Origin: Conidiobolus incongruus B7586
Lineage: Eukaryota; Entomophthoromycota; Entomophthoromycetes; Entomophthorales; Conidiobolaceae
Assembly: GCA_000697335.1 (NCBI GenBank)
Contig: JNEM01011493.1
Span: 1-20,428 of the forward strand
Direction: 5' to 3'
DNA: 20,428 bases
Position 1 is the stretch's first letter. The number at the start of each line of letters is the position of its first letter. The translations under genes were made by a program, and so were the position numbers. Below the pieces are notes generated by a model, which saw only the letters and a program-made list of their open reading frames with translations, searched no databases and was not told where the DNA came from. Positions 1 to 9,664 of this stretch are shown piece after piece.

Positions 1-3000
1 TGTTACCAACTTTTCGAAGCTTCTAATGATGCTTACGCCGAAGATATGGTTCAAATTCCCATTGTTCCCTATGTCAGTAACCAACCTGTTACTACTCTTC
101 TTGGTAAATCTGGTAACGGTATTATTTCCATTTTACATAAGCAAGCCAATAAGGCCAGAGGTCCCAACAATGATCCTGGTATGCTTGCAGCTTTACATAA
201 AGTACATGCCGAAAATGATTACTTTAGCGCCAACTTAAATATGGGAGAATTCACTATCCGCCACTTTGCCGCTCCAGTTACCTATAATTCCTCTGGATTT
301 ATGGCTAAGAACATGGATTCTATTTGCTTGGATTTCGTTTCCACATTCAAAGGAGATTCTGGTGTGCCAGTAGGTAATCCTTTCGTTTCTGGTCTCTTCA
401 CCAGTAGCGCGGTCACTACAGAGAGTCACCCCAAGAACTCTGCTGCCCTTGTCTCTGCACAACAGAGTGCTATGCCAGTGCGTCAGCCTTCTATGAAGCG
501 TCCGAGAGCCCAAGCTCCCGAAGAGATTGAAACATCCACAGGTCGTAACAAGATTCCTTGTGCATCAACTCAGTTCCAAACCGCTTTGGACGAGTTGTTT
601 GATACCTTTGATAATACTGAGCCTTGGTTCGTAATCTGTCTCCGTTCCAATAACTCGAACGTGTCCGATCAATTCGATAGTGGTACAATCGGCGAACAAG
701 TGGATCGCTACTCCTTAGCCAACTTATCACAACGTAAGGAAGTCGAATACACTGTTTGCTACCAACACGACGAATTCGTTGGCAGATACCTCCAAATCTT
801 GGAGCCTATGGGTATCGATCCCAACCGCACTGCTGCCCAAATTTGCGAAGCTGCCGCCAATATCTTCGGCTGGGGTCCCGAACACATTGCCCTCGGCCAA
901 CAATTCTGTTATCTATCCGACGAAGTGTGGCGCGACCTCGAAGATCATTTGAGAGCCACAGAGCGTGAGAATATGGTCCGCGCTTATGAGGAGGGTGGCT
1001 TGGGTGCTCCTAAGCCCAATTTCCTCAACGACGATGCCCAGTCCTACTACTCCGACGATGATAATATTGGCGATGATCAACAGAGTTTAATGGATGCTGA
1101 TCCCGCTCTTGCATCTCAAGAGGACATCCTTCTCACAAAGGCTGAGAATAATCTTAAAGTCATTGAAGAAGAGGAGGAAGAGGAAGAAGAAGATAAGCCA
1201 CCCAAAACCCGTGCACGTAAGGCTTGGGTCTGCTGTACTTGGGCTCTCACCTGGTGGATTCCATCTTTCTGTCTATCTTGCTGTGGCCGTATGAAGCATC
1301 GTGATGTTCGTATGGCATGGCGTGAAAAGTTAGCACTTTGTCTTATCATCTTCTTCATGTGTGCTGCTATGGTTCTCTTTATCGTTGGTATCAATCCTCT
1401 AGTATGTCCCAAACGTAATATTTTATCACCTACTGAAGTTACTGATGCATACAATCAAGACAAGCAGAACAAAGCTTACACTTCAGTATGGGGCCGTGTA
1501 TATAATATCAACAAATTGACGAATCACCCCGGTCCCGTCCAAAATGCTCAGATCGCTAAGATCTTCGGTGGTCAAGACGCTAGCTTCCTATTCCCAATGC
1601 AGTTGAGCTCTTTATGTTTCCGATACGACGGAACAAACATTGACGAAAGACTCAATTTGCAGAATTCTACTCAAGGATTAGCAGGAAATCAAGGTTATGC
1701 ACAATACCACGATCACCGTACCTATACCAATAACCCCAATCCCACTTGGTTCCAGAGTGGCATGGGTGTCATGGACAATACTCTCAAAGTTGCTGATTTA
1801 GCCTACGACGCGCGTGCGATTTCAACCTTCGCAGGTCAGGATAAGACTTGGGTAATCTATAATCAAGAAGTATTTGAATTTACTGATTACATCAAGGAGA
1901 ACTTCTTTACCCTTCCCTCCGATGGAGGTCAACTAACACAAGACCAGAAGCAGTTCCTTGATCCCAACTTTGTAGAATTGATTCGAGCTGGTAACGGTAG
2001 AGACATTACCGAACTATTCAATAAGTTGTACTCCAAAAATCCTCAATTGAGAGATATCACCACAGGTTGTATGAAACAGATCTTCTACCGAGGTAAAGTA
2101 GACGATCGTAACTCCTTCCGATGTCTCTTTTCATCCTACGTCTTGTTAGCACTCTCCATCTTCATTTTCTTGATCTTGATCGCTAAATTCTTGGCTTCAT
2201 TATCGTTCGGTAGTAAACCTGAGCCGGAAGATCACGATAAGTTTGTTATTTGTAACGTTCCCTGTTATACTGAAGGTGAAGATTCTTTGAGGAAGACTAT
2301 TGATTCATTGGCCGTGTTGAAATACGACGATAAAAGAAAGCTACTCTTTATTATTTGTGACGGTATGATTGTCGGTGGTGGTAACGACTTGCCCACACCT
2401 CGTATTGTGTTAGATATTCTGGGATCAGATCCCAATCTACAACCTGAACCTCTCAGTTTCTTATCACTTGGTGAGGGAATGAAACAACATAATATGGGTA
2501 AAGTATATACTGGTTTATATGAATGTCAAGGCCACGTTGTTCCTTATCTCGTTGTCGTCAAAGTTGGTCGTCCCATTGAACGTTCCAGACCTGGTAATCG
2601 TGGTAAACGTGACTCTCAATTGATCCTCATGCGTTTCTTCAACAAAGTCCATTACGACTATCCAATGACCCCTCTCGAACTGGAAATCTATCATCAAATC
2701 AAGAATGTTATTGGTGTTGATCCTCACTTCTATGAATACGTATTAATGGTGGATGCTGATACGTTGGTCATGCCGGATTCCCTCAACAGATTAATTTCTG
2801 CTATGCTTCACGATATGAAGATTATGGGCATCTGTGGTGAAACCGCTTTAGAAAATGAAAAAGATACTTGGGCCACTATGATTCAAGTATACGAATACTT
2901 CATTTCTCACCACTTGGCCAAAGCTTTTGAATCCCTCTTCGGTACTGTTACTTGTTTACCTGGTTGCTTCTGTATGTACAGAATTCGAGCCCCCAACAAG

Positions 3001-4344
3001 AACGTACCTCTTTTAGTGAATAACGCAATCGTCAAGGACTATTCCGAAAACATCGTCGATACCCTTCACAAGAAGAATTTGTTACACTTGGGTGAAGATC
3101 GTTACCTCACCACTCTTATGTTGAAACATTTCCCATTCTTCAAGATGACCTTCACATCGGATGCCAAATGTTTGACCAATGCTCCCGATACCTGGGGTGT
3201 TTTGCTATCTCAGAGACGTCGTTGGATTAATTCCACTGTTCATAACCTTTTAGAATTAGTTTTCTTGCCCAGATTATGTGGTTTTTGTTGTTTCTCAATG
3301 AGATTTGTCGTTTTTATGGATTTGTTGTCAACTGTCGTCATGCCTGCTACCCTCTTCGTCCTCGCTTATCTCTTCTACACGATTGCTACCAGTCCAACTA
3401 CTTTGCCAATCACTTCTATCTGTTTGATTGTCGCGCCTTACGTACTTCAAGTGCTCGTGTTCATTATTCGACGCAAGTGGGAACATATTGGATGGATGAT
3501 TGTGTACATCTTGGCCTTACCAGTGTTTGCATTCTTCATCCCCGTGTACTCCTTCTGGCACTTTGACGATTTCAGTTGGGGTAATACTCGTCTTGTTGTC
3601 GGCGAAGGCGGTAAGAAGAAGAAGGTTGTAGCGGTTGACGAAGGCAAATTCGATCCCAAGAGTATTCCCGTCAAGAAGTGGAGCGAATACGAGGAAGAAA
3701 TCTGGGAAAATGGCACAGAATATTCGGCTGACAGTAAACAATCTGGCTACACCAATAGAACTACTGACAGTGCTATCAAAAAGGGATTGCATCAGCAACA
3801 GGGTTCTTTCATTCATCCTCAGCCTGGTTCCCCCGCCAATCCCAGTTATGAAATGTCGCAATTCTATCCTCCCGCATCACCCGTTCCTCATGGCCCAGGT
3901 TCACGTCCGGGATCCCGTTTGAATTTAAATGCATCAAGTGCTGACATGCGCGCTGGGTCTAACTTGGATCTCGCATATGGTGCCCAGGCAATTCCGATGA
4001 ACACGATGAACTCCCAGAGCTCGCTACTCCGTCCCATTTCCCACATCGCTCCCAGCTACTACGATTCGCCATCGCGCTCAGCCTCCCCGAGCATGCTCCT
4101 CGCGAACCAGCAGCCAACGCCTCACTCATACCCTGTCATGAACCCTAACGCCAGTGGCTATCTTGGCCCCTCCGACCAGGAGATTGCGCAAGAAGTCAAA
4201 CGCATCCTCAGTAGTGCCAACCTAATGAATATTACTAAGAAGCAAATGCGCGAAGACTTAAGTCGTATCTTTAACTGTGATATGACACCACGCAAAGATT
4301 ATATTAATTACTGTATCGAAATGGTCCTTCAGGGTCAGATGTAA
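1..4344 (+). CDS. Class V chitin synthase with myosin-like motor domain (5' partial)
   Basis: A plasma-membrane glycosyltransferase that makes cell-wall chitin from UDP-GlcNAc. The frame is open from base 1, so the start and the ATP-binding half of the motor lie to the left; 1447 residues are visible. Order: C-terminal part of a myosin-like motor (about 1-970), with converter-like text such as EYTVCYQHDEF; an acidic linker with a Glu run (about 1160-1195); two hydrophobic segments (about 1222-1284 and 1330-1404); a cytochrome-b5-like domain (about 1480-1620); a membrane segment (2122-2202); then the family-2 glycosyltransferase core with CYTEGE (2263-2280), VDADT (2749-2763), EDRYL (3094-3108) and QRRRW (3211-3225). 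Three more membrane segments (about 3304-3384, 3409-3468, 3484-3564) end at FSWGNTR. A Ser/Pro-rich linker, less A+T-rich than the rest, leads to a DEK-C-like helical domain (4165-4341). The domain order is that of Aspergillus CsmA-type enzymes. No intron is needed in the visible part. Motor activity cannot be judged because its nucleotide-binding loops are outside the window. Confidence 0.96.
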   Translation, partial: CYQLFEASNDAYAEDMVQIPIVPYVSNQPVTTLLGKSGNGIISILHKQANKARGPNNDPGMLAALHKVHAENDYFSANLNMGEFTIRHFAAPVTYNSSGFMAKNMDSICLDFVSTFKGDSGVPVGNPFVSGLFTSSAVTTESHPKNSAALVSAQQSAMPVRQPSMKRPRAQAPEEIETSTGRNKIPCASTQFQTALDELFDTFDNTEPWFVICLRSNNSNVSDQFDSGTIGEQVDRYSLANLSQRKEVEYTVCYQHDEFVGRYLQILEPMGIDPNRTAAQICEAAANIFGWGPEHIALGQQFCYLSDEVWRDLEDHLRATERENMVRAYEEGGLGAPKPNFLNDDAQSYYSDDDNIGDDQQSLMDADPALASQEDILLTKAENNLKVIEEEEEEEEEDKPPKTRARKAWVCCTWALTWWIPSFCLSCCGRMKHRDVRMAWREKLALCLIIFFMCAAMVLFIVGINPLVCPKRNILSPTEVTDAYNQDKQNKAYTSVWGRVYNINKLTNHPGPVQNAQIAKIFGGQDASFLFPMQLSSLCFRYDGTNIDERLNLQNSTQGLAGNQGYAQYHDHRTYTNNPNPTWFQSGMGVMDNTLKVADLAYDARAISTFAGQDKTWVIYNQEVFEFTDYIKENFFTLPSDGGQLTQDQKQFLDPNFVELIRAGNGRDITELFNKLYSKNPQLRDITTGCMKQIFYRGKVDDRNSFRCLFSSYVLLALSIFIFLILIAKFLASLSFGSKPEPEDHDKFVICNVPCYTEGEDSLRKTIDSLAVLKYDDKRKLLFIICDGMIVGGGNDLPTPRIVLDILGSDPNLQPEPLSFLSLGEGMKQHNMGKVYTGLYECQGHVVPYLVVVKVGRPIERSRPGNRGKRDSQLILMRFFNKVHYDYPMTPLELEIYHQIKNVIGVDPHFYEYVLMVDADTLVMPDSLNRLISAMLHDMKIMGICGETALENEKDTWATMIQVYEYFISHHLAKAFESLFGTVTCLPGCFCMYRIRAPNKNVPLLVNNAIVKDYSENIVDTLHKKNLLHLGEDRYLTTLMLKHFPFFKMTFTSDAKCLTNAPDTWGVLLSQRRRWINSTVHNLLELVFLPRLCGFCCFSMRFVVFMDLLSTVVMPATLFVLAYLFYTIATSPTTLPITSICLIVAPYVLQVLVFIIRRKWEHIGWMIVYILALPVFAFFIPVYSFWHFDDFSWGNTRLVVGEGGKKKKVVAVDEGKFDPKSIPVKKWSEYEEEIWENGTEYSADSKQSGYTNRTTDSAIKKGLHQQQGSFIHPQPGSPANPSYEMSQFYPPASPVPHGPGSRPGSRLNLNASSADMRAGSNLDLAYGAQAIPMNTMNSQSSLLRPISHIAPSYYDSPSRSASPSMLLANQQPTPHSYPVMNPNASGYLGPSDQEIAQEVKRILSSANLMNITKKQMREDLSRIFNCDMTPRKDYINYCIEMVLQGQM

Positions 4345-4435
4345 TTTTCTATATGTTGTAACTAATATTTAATAACCTTTTGATTTATAAACTAAATAAC
4401 TATACAATTATAAAATCAATTTAAAGTACATTAAT

Positions 4436-4441
4436 AATAAA
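4436..4441 (+). promoter_or_regulatory. Putative poly(A) signal of the chitin synthase gene
   Basis: AATAAA lies about 90 nt after the chitin synthase stop codon, on the same strand and upstream of tRNA-Glu. The motif is common by chance in such A+T-rich DNA, so this is only a positional guess. Confidence 0.35.
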
Positions 4442-4590
4442 CCCATTTTTTGATTTTAAATTTTGATTATAATTTATCTTTTGAATTAAATGTTAAGGGT
4501 AATATCTAAGGATAATATTTTAATTAAAATAGTATAAATAATTTGTACGAAGAATAAAGTTATAGAATAATTGTTGAAACTTTCTAATAA

Positions 4591-4662
4591 TCCGATATGG
4601 TCCAGTGGTTAGGATTTCTCGCTTTCACCGAGACGGCCAGGGTTCGATTCCCTGTATCGGAG
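4591..4662 (+). tRNA. tRNA-Glu (anticodon UUC)
   Basis: A 72-nt nuclear tRNA that folds as a full cloverleaf. The acceptor stem TCCGATA/TATCGGA pairs at all seven positions, with discriminator G at 4662. The anticodon stem TCTCG/CGAGA closes the loop CTTTCAC, with anticodon TTC at 4624-4626. The T arm is CAGGG-TTCGATT-CCCTG (4638-4654) and contains the B-box. There is no intron and no encoded CCA. A T4 run at 4667-4670 is the likely Pol III terminator. It is a single gene about 250 nt beyond the chitin synthase. Confidence 0.97.
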
Positions 4663-4666
4663 TCTC

Positions 4667-4670
4667 TTTT
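4667..4670 (+). terminator. Pol III T-run terminator of tRNA-Glu
   Basis: TTTT lies four bases after the tRNA-Glu discriminator base, the usual place and form of a Pol III stop signal. Confidence 0.6.
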
Positions 4671-5915
4671 CTAGTCACTATTTTACTTTTATCACTTCAA
4701 TTTCACCATTTAATATTTTTTGAATTTCTAAACTATAACCAAAGATCATTCAAATATATTTGTCATTATCACATTCTATATTTCAATTAATTTTTTCATA
4801 CTCTGATAGCATAATTTTTTGTAATCAATTAGTCAAATTATCATATATGTATATATTTTCAGATTTTTAAATAAATTTTTAAAATATACTGGAATTAAAG
4901 TAATAAATTCATATTTTTATCATAGTTTTTTTTATTAAAATGAAAAAATTCAAACTATAAAAATTTGTATTTAATCAAACTTTGTTTATTGCTTCTCAAT
5001 GAAATATAGTTTTTAAATCATTTTAATCTAAATAAAAGTCATGAATATTGAGCCCATAATGTAATACCTGTTAATTGAATTAATGTAAAAATTGATGTGG
5101 CATAAAATTGTGACTAAATTATCGAAAAACATTAATTTTTAATTAATATATTGGTTATTATAACTATTATCAAAATACTTTAATTAATTTTACTAAAATA
5201 ATAATTTAAATAATTGAATTCTCATTTCAATATAATATTAAACTTGATTAAATATAAATTAACTATTAAATTTTTCATTGTATTAAATATATAAATAATA
5301 GTTTTTTTTAAAATTATTTGTTTTAAATTGATTGAAATATATTTATTTAATTAAACTAACAGTATTATTAATAATAAAAATAATTTAGTTATAAGTTTTT
5401 TTTAATATTGGGTAAAAATTAGTAAATTCTTTGATGAATTGTTAATCAAATTTAAACTTATATAGTTAAAGATTACAGTTATATTGATCTAAGTTTATGA
5501 TCAATTAAACGAATTGAATATATGTATATTGAATTTATTATATGAATAAATTTTTTGTTTTTAATAAGATAACAAATAATATTAAATAATAATATATTAT
5601 CTTTAATTATAAACTAAATTACACTATCCATTTCACAAGTAATATATTATACACTAATTTATCCTTCAAACTCTTAAACTCTTTTTAATTTTGAAAATTA
5701 ATAATCAGAATAAATACTATAATATTATCAAATCAACAATATTCATCAAATTCTTCATTTAATCACATCTCTACATAAATGCTATTACTATTAATCTCAT
5801 AAAATCGATAATTATATCAATTTATGAATTAGTTAGACTTTAGTTGTAGTATATTATTAATAAATACACTCAAATTTGGTTAGATTAAACTCGAGTTGTT
5901 GAAAATTGATTAATT
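4671..5915. other. A+T-rich intergenic region, no gene seen
   Basis: This stretch separates tRNA-Glu from the 3' end of the Sec39-like gene. It is nearly pure A+T with dense stops in all frames. I find no coding run, RNA fold or repeat array. It must hold the 3' flank of the minus-strand gene to its right. Confidence 0.7.
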
Positions 5916-5922
5916 TTTATTG

Positions 5923-5928
5923 TTTATT
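5923..5928 (-). promoter_or_regulatory. Putative poly(A) signal of the Sec39-like gene
   Basis: Read on the minus strand, AATAAA begins about 16 nt after the Sec39-like stop codon, and a second copy overlaps 5916-5921. Chance occurrence is likely in this composition. Confidence 0.35.
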
Positions 5929-5943
5929 AAGTAATAAAATGAT

Positions 5944-8376
5944 TTATTTGGTTTCAGTTAGAGGTACCCGTCCCAAAGCTATGAGGAAATCGATGGGCAA
6001 TTTCGCAAAATTCGGTAAGAAATCGTCTAACTTGGTGGATTCGGAGTCTTGATGAGGTGTTGGATACACTTCTAATACTTTGGTGTTTTCATCGGCTAAG
6101 GATTCGGAAGAGATCTGGAGATCTCCGAGTTCCGAATTCCATCCACCTTCAGGTTCAGGTTTGTCGACGTTTGTTGAAGAGTCTTTTGGGTGCGGGTTGA
6201 TATCCAATCCCAAATCGCCGAGTTCGGAATTCCAGCCATCAGCATCGTCGTCAGCTTCATCTTTAGCAACTAGAGTCTTAACATCGGATTTGGAAGTCTT
6301 GTCAGTTTCAATTTGGTCAATATTCAAATCTCCAATCTCGTCATCCCAACCACCGTTGTCTAAATCATCAGCATTCAATGTGGATTTGTCATTGGGATCT
6401 TCGGTTAAGTTTAGGTCCAAATCACCAATTTCATCGCCCCAGCCTCCAGCATCATCATCGTCGTTGTGGACTTGTAAACCCCCAATCTCCTCTCCCCAAC
6501 CATCCCCTTCTTCTTCTTCTTCTTCTTCTTCTTCTTCTTCTTCTTCTTCTTCTTCATTGTGGGGGCCTTCATGCTCCAAACCTTCTTCATCGCCTTCAGG
6601 GATTTCGACAGTTTCAAATTTCATCCCATCTAACTTACCTTCCTGAGACAATTTGTACCATTTCGCAGCATTCTTTAAACCTTTGTTAAGATCTTTCACC
6701 AACTCTCCAGTTTCACCACCACTTGACAACTGACCGTTAGCAATTTCCAACACCCTAAACCCAACCGCACTTGGTGGGAAGTAACAATCGTTGACAGACT
6801 TTTGATGAACTTTGGAAGTGGTGGGTAAAGGCGTCCAAAACATGGGATGATCCTTAGTTACAGTAGTTTCTAAAGTGTGGAAATTGCGGCCCAATTCTAA
6901 CGCTTTTCTCAATTGATCCCCTGTTGCCAAACTCGTAGCAAACCCTAAGACCAATTGACGTTCTTTTAGATTATAAGTAGGAGTATTTTGGACTAAATCG
7001 AAACACGCGGTGACCAATTGAGTTTTTACAAGCTTTTCAAGTTCGTAGGATTTGGACTTGGCAAGATTGAAAGATTTCAAAAGTTGGCGATAGCAATAAG
7101 CGAAATCACTGCATTGTAAAGCGCCGCGGATTTTGTAAACGTCTATAGTGATTGTCGTGTTGATATTTTTTGTATTAATGCCCAAGAGGTAACAGAGTTT
7201 GATGGGTCCTGAGTCGTTCATATACATTTTGGAGTGGGGCTTGGTGAGAAATAGAGGTTTTATGAATTCCATTCTATTCACAGAGTTTGTGATGGCTTTA
7301 ACATTGGGAAATTGTAGTTTGTATTGGGTATAATAATCGTAAAGTAATTCCAAACCTTGGACGAATTCAATCTTTCGAATTACTTCTGGTACTTCGAGAT
7401 TGCAGTAGTTTAACCAGTTGGTGCACTTCTTAAACGTTGGAGACAATTCCGCAGCACTAGTTAAATTCAACCACATATCAACTTTGTCAAAGATCGCAGA
7501 CTGGACTTCGGCTTCGTTGAGGTCGTTCGATTCAAGCCAAACATCCAGTTGAGGAGCAGGTTCCTCGAACGTATCCAGTATTAGCTGCAGTTTTTTGGAT
7601 GTGGGAATTTCTACGAGAAATGGTGATTCTATGACGTTGATTAGGTCATCCCAACTCCAGTCTGAATAGTACAACTGATCGAACAAGTCTATCTGCAGTG
7701 GTTCGTCCTTAGCAACCAGTAACCAATAGCTCAAAGGTTCTTGAGGCTTTAGAGGTGTTAGTAATTGTAGTATTTGAGTTTGAATGGTTAAGAAATTGAG
7801 ATCGTAATCCTCCAAAGGCTTTAGGAGATTGATAATATCTAGGAATTGATGAATATTAGTAGTTTTCAACACTTGACACTTGATAATTGGTATCAATTCT
7901 TCAGATTTTAATAAGTTCGAACACTTCAATAAAATTTTCTCAATTTGATTCATTTTTATATTATCATCGATAATATCTTGTAAAAAGTTTAGCAATACAG
8001 TTGAACACTTCATATCTGTTAAATATTCTACAAACTCGATAATATAATCCTCTCCTCCTCGAGTTAATTCTAACAATTCTTCAAAATTTACCAATAACAG
8101 TTGCGTAGATGGTAATTTCAGACTATATTTTAATACTCTATTGATACTTTCTAATCCTCCTACATTGCGATCCAGTCCCAGTTGACTTAATTCGTAACAG
8201 TAATCCAAACGTCCCGTCACATCGTCAATTTGTTGCATTCTCGATATATACCACTCGCACGGTGGTTGGTAATGGTCCAGTATTGGGATATAATCAGTAG
8301 GAGAAAGCGATTCGGGAAGGTTGGTCAATTCTAAAATATCATTTGGGAAGTGATTGAGATTGAAATAAGGTTTCAT
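5944..8376 (-). CDS. SEC39: Sec39/NBAS-like subunit of the Dsl1 (NRZ) tethering complex
   Basis: Probable Sec39, the helical-rod subunit of the ER-bound Dsl1 tether that captures COPI vesicles returning from the Golgi. Single exon, 810 residues, a little longer than yeast Sec39. Residues 42-75 carry the family's N-terminal signature: a Trp, then SRMQQID, TG, and later GLDRNVGGL. Residues about 40-600 are Leu-rich and look all-helical, with no signal peptide or membrane segment. The C-terminal 200 residues are different: 16 Glu in a row (608-623), then five acidic repeats of the form W-x-x-E-[IL]-G-[DG]-L with Trp at 627, 646, 677, 715 and 746. The last 30 residues include a hydrophobic stretch, LPNFAKLPIDFLIALGRVPL. 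The start is the first Met of an open frame with no better Met upstream. The family call rests on the N-terminal signature and overall shape. A distant NBAS-like relative is the main alternative. Confidence 0.75.
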   Translation of the reverse strand: MKPYFNLNHFPNDILELTNLPESLSPTDYIPILDHYQPPCEWYISRMQQIDDVTGRLDYCYELSQLGLDRNVGGLESINRVLKYSLKLPSTQLLLVNFEELLELTRGGEDYIIEFVEYLTDMKCSTVLLNFLQDIIDDNIKMNQIEKILLKCSNLLKSEELIPIIKCQVLKTTNIHQFLDIINLLKPLEDYDLNFLTIQTQILQLLTPLKPQEPLSYWLLVAKDEPLQIDLFDQLYYSDWSWDDLINVIESPFLVEIPTSKKLQLILDTFEEPAPQLDVWLESNDLNEAEVQSAIFDKVDMWLNLTSAAELSPTFKKCTNWLNYCNLEVPEVIRKIEFVQGLELLYDYYTQYKLQFPNVKAITNSVNRMEFIKPLFLTKPHSKMYMNDSGPIKLCYLLGINTKNINTTITIDVYKIRGALQCSDFAYCYRQLLKSFNLAKSKSYELEKLVKTQLVTACFDLVQNTPTYNLKERQLVLGFATSLATGDQLRKALELGRNFHTLETTVTKDHPMFWTPLPTTSKVHQKSVNDCYFPPSAVGFRVLEIANGQLSSGGETGELVKDLNKGLKNAAKWYKLSQEGKLDGMKFETVEIPEGDEEGLEHEGPHNEEEEEEEEEEEEEEEEGDGWGEEIGGLQVHNDDDDAGGWGDEIGDLDLNLTEDPNDKSTLNADDLDNGGWDDEIGDLNIDQIETDKTSKSDVKTLVAKDEADDDADGWNSELGDLGLDINPHPKDSSTNVDKPEPEGGWNSELGDLQISSESLADENTKVLEVYPTPHQDSESTKLDDFLPNFAKLPIDFLIALGRVPLTETK
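6507..6555 (-). repeat. (GAA)16 coding trinucleotide microsatellite
   Basis: An uninterrupted CTT run on the plus strand reads on the minus strand as 16 identical GAA codons. It codes for Glu 608-623 of the Sec39-like protein, just before the tryptophan repeats. Pure tracts of this kind usually vary in length between strains by slippage. Confidence 0.95.
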
Positions 8377-9652
8377 AGTTGAATTAAAATAATGACTTAA
8401 TAAAAAAATATATATTGAAATTAATTTATATTTGATGAAAAAAAAAATCTTTTTTTGACAATTGTGTAAAAGAATAATATTTAATTGATGAATAAAAAAT
8501 TAAAATTTAATTGGACTTAAAAATCAACTAAATTTATATAAATTAATAATATTATGGGATAATTATCCTTAATTCAATTATAATAATTTTAAAATTTTAA
8601 AAAATGTTAATGATTTATATTAAGAAAAATTGATAATAAATTATATAAATTTTAAATGAGAAAGAAAAAAAATAATATTTAAAAAATTGGATTATTTTTT
8701 TTACTGAGAATTGAATCAAGCAGATGATTAACCTGGTATGAGAGAGGGTTATACATATCATTTTATAGTTGAAGATTATTAACTTGAATTTTAATAATTT
8801 ATGAATATTTACTTTGTTTTATATAAATAAATTTATAAAAATATTCTTTTTTGTTATAATTAATATAATATTCATAAATTAATTCGAATTAATTATTAAT
8901 ATATATTTTATTTTATTTTATTTTATAATAAAAATCATTTTAAATTATTTATTTTATTATAATTTTAGGTTCATAATAATTAATTTGCTATTCTTTTTTT
9001 AAAATTATTTTTCTGTAATAATAATCACTCTTTATTAGTTAATTATTTTATCATTATTCAAATTATTAATTTTTTTTTCTGCAAAGATTCAAAACTAATT
9101 AATTTAAAATTTAGGATAAATTTTAAATTTGGAAATTAACTCAAGGATTGATCTTGTCTAGAATCAAAATTTTAAATGGCTTGGTTAAACTGAATCAATG
9201 TTTATGAATATGGCATGAATTTCAAGAGAGTAATTTTAAGTATAGGGTTGGGCTAGTGGGCCAAAAGATGTCAGGTTTTGTTAGATTATAAAATATATAT
9301 TAGTATTACAAGGGTATTAGGTATTAGTATTAGAATTGATAGTTATAAATATTTTCAATTTGGTTTAATTATTATTGCATATAATAAATTTTTGAATTAT
9401 TTAGTTATTAAAGTTTGAAAGAATTAGTTAATAAATTAAATCATTCAATACTTGTTATTTGGAATAAAGTAAAACATCTCGATACCACTGTCAATATAGA
9501 AAATCACATCTAATTCACATATTGAAAAACTTGCTAAATTCCAATCAACATTACACTCCTATAAGATTGGTACCCTATTTTGCCAAATTCCAAATCATTA
9601 AAATTTAACATCAAATCCAAACAACTTTGTTGAAAAACATAAATAAATAAAT
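8377..9652. other. A+T-rich intergenic region with two small less A+T-rich islands
   Basis: This holds the promoter of the Sec39-like gene (right after 8376) and the 3' flank of the kinase gene. It is mostly poor in information. Islands at about 8700-8760 and 9127-9290 are visibly less A+T-rich but match nothing I can name. There is a short (TTTTA)4 run at 8906-8925 and a GTATTAG-type mini-repeat at about 9314-9335. No supported gene. Confidence 0.6.
8906..8925. repeat. (TTTTA)4 microsatellite
   Basis: Four perfect TTTTA units in intergenic DNA. A simple-sequence repeat with no evident role. Confidence 0.7.
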
Positions 9653-9658
9653 TTTATT
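9653..9658 (-). promoter_or_regulatory. Putative poly(A) signal of the kinase gene
   Basis: On the minus strand AATAAA begins only about seven bases after the kinase stop codon. The match is exact, but the position is unusually close and chance hits are frequent here. Confidence 0.3.
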
Positions 9659-9664
9659 TGGAAA

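Noticed and set aside
6080-6646. 188-codon plus-strand Ser-rich open frame
   Set aside because: It is the complement of the acidic, Glu-rich tail of the Sec39-like gene; the CTT run gives poly-Ser in this frame.
8700-8765. Possible degenerate tRNA on the minus strand (GATTCAATTCT resembles a B-box)
   Set aside because: The T stem does not pair, there is no D arm, and the acceptor stem is absent.
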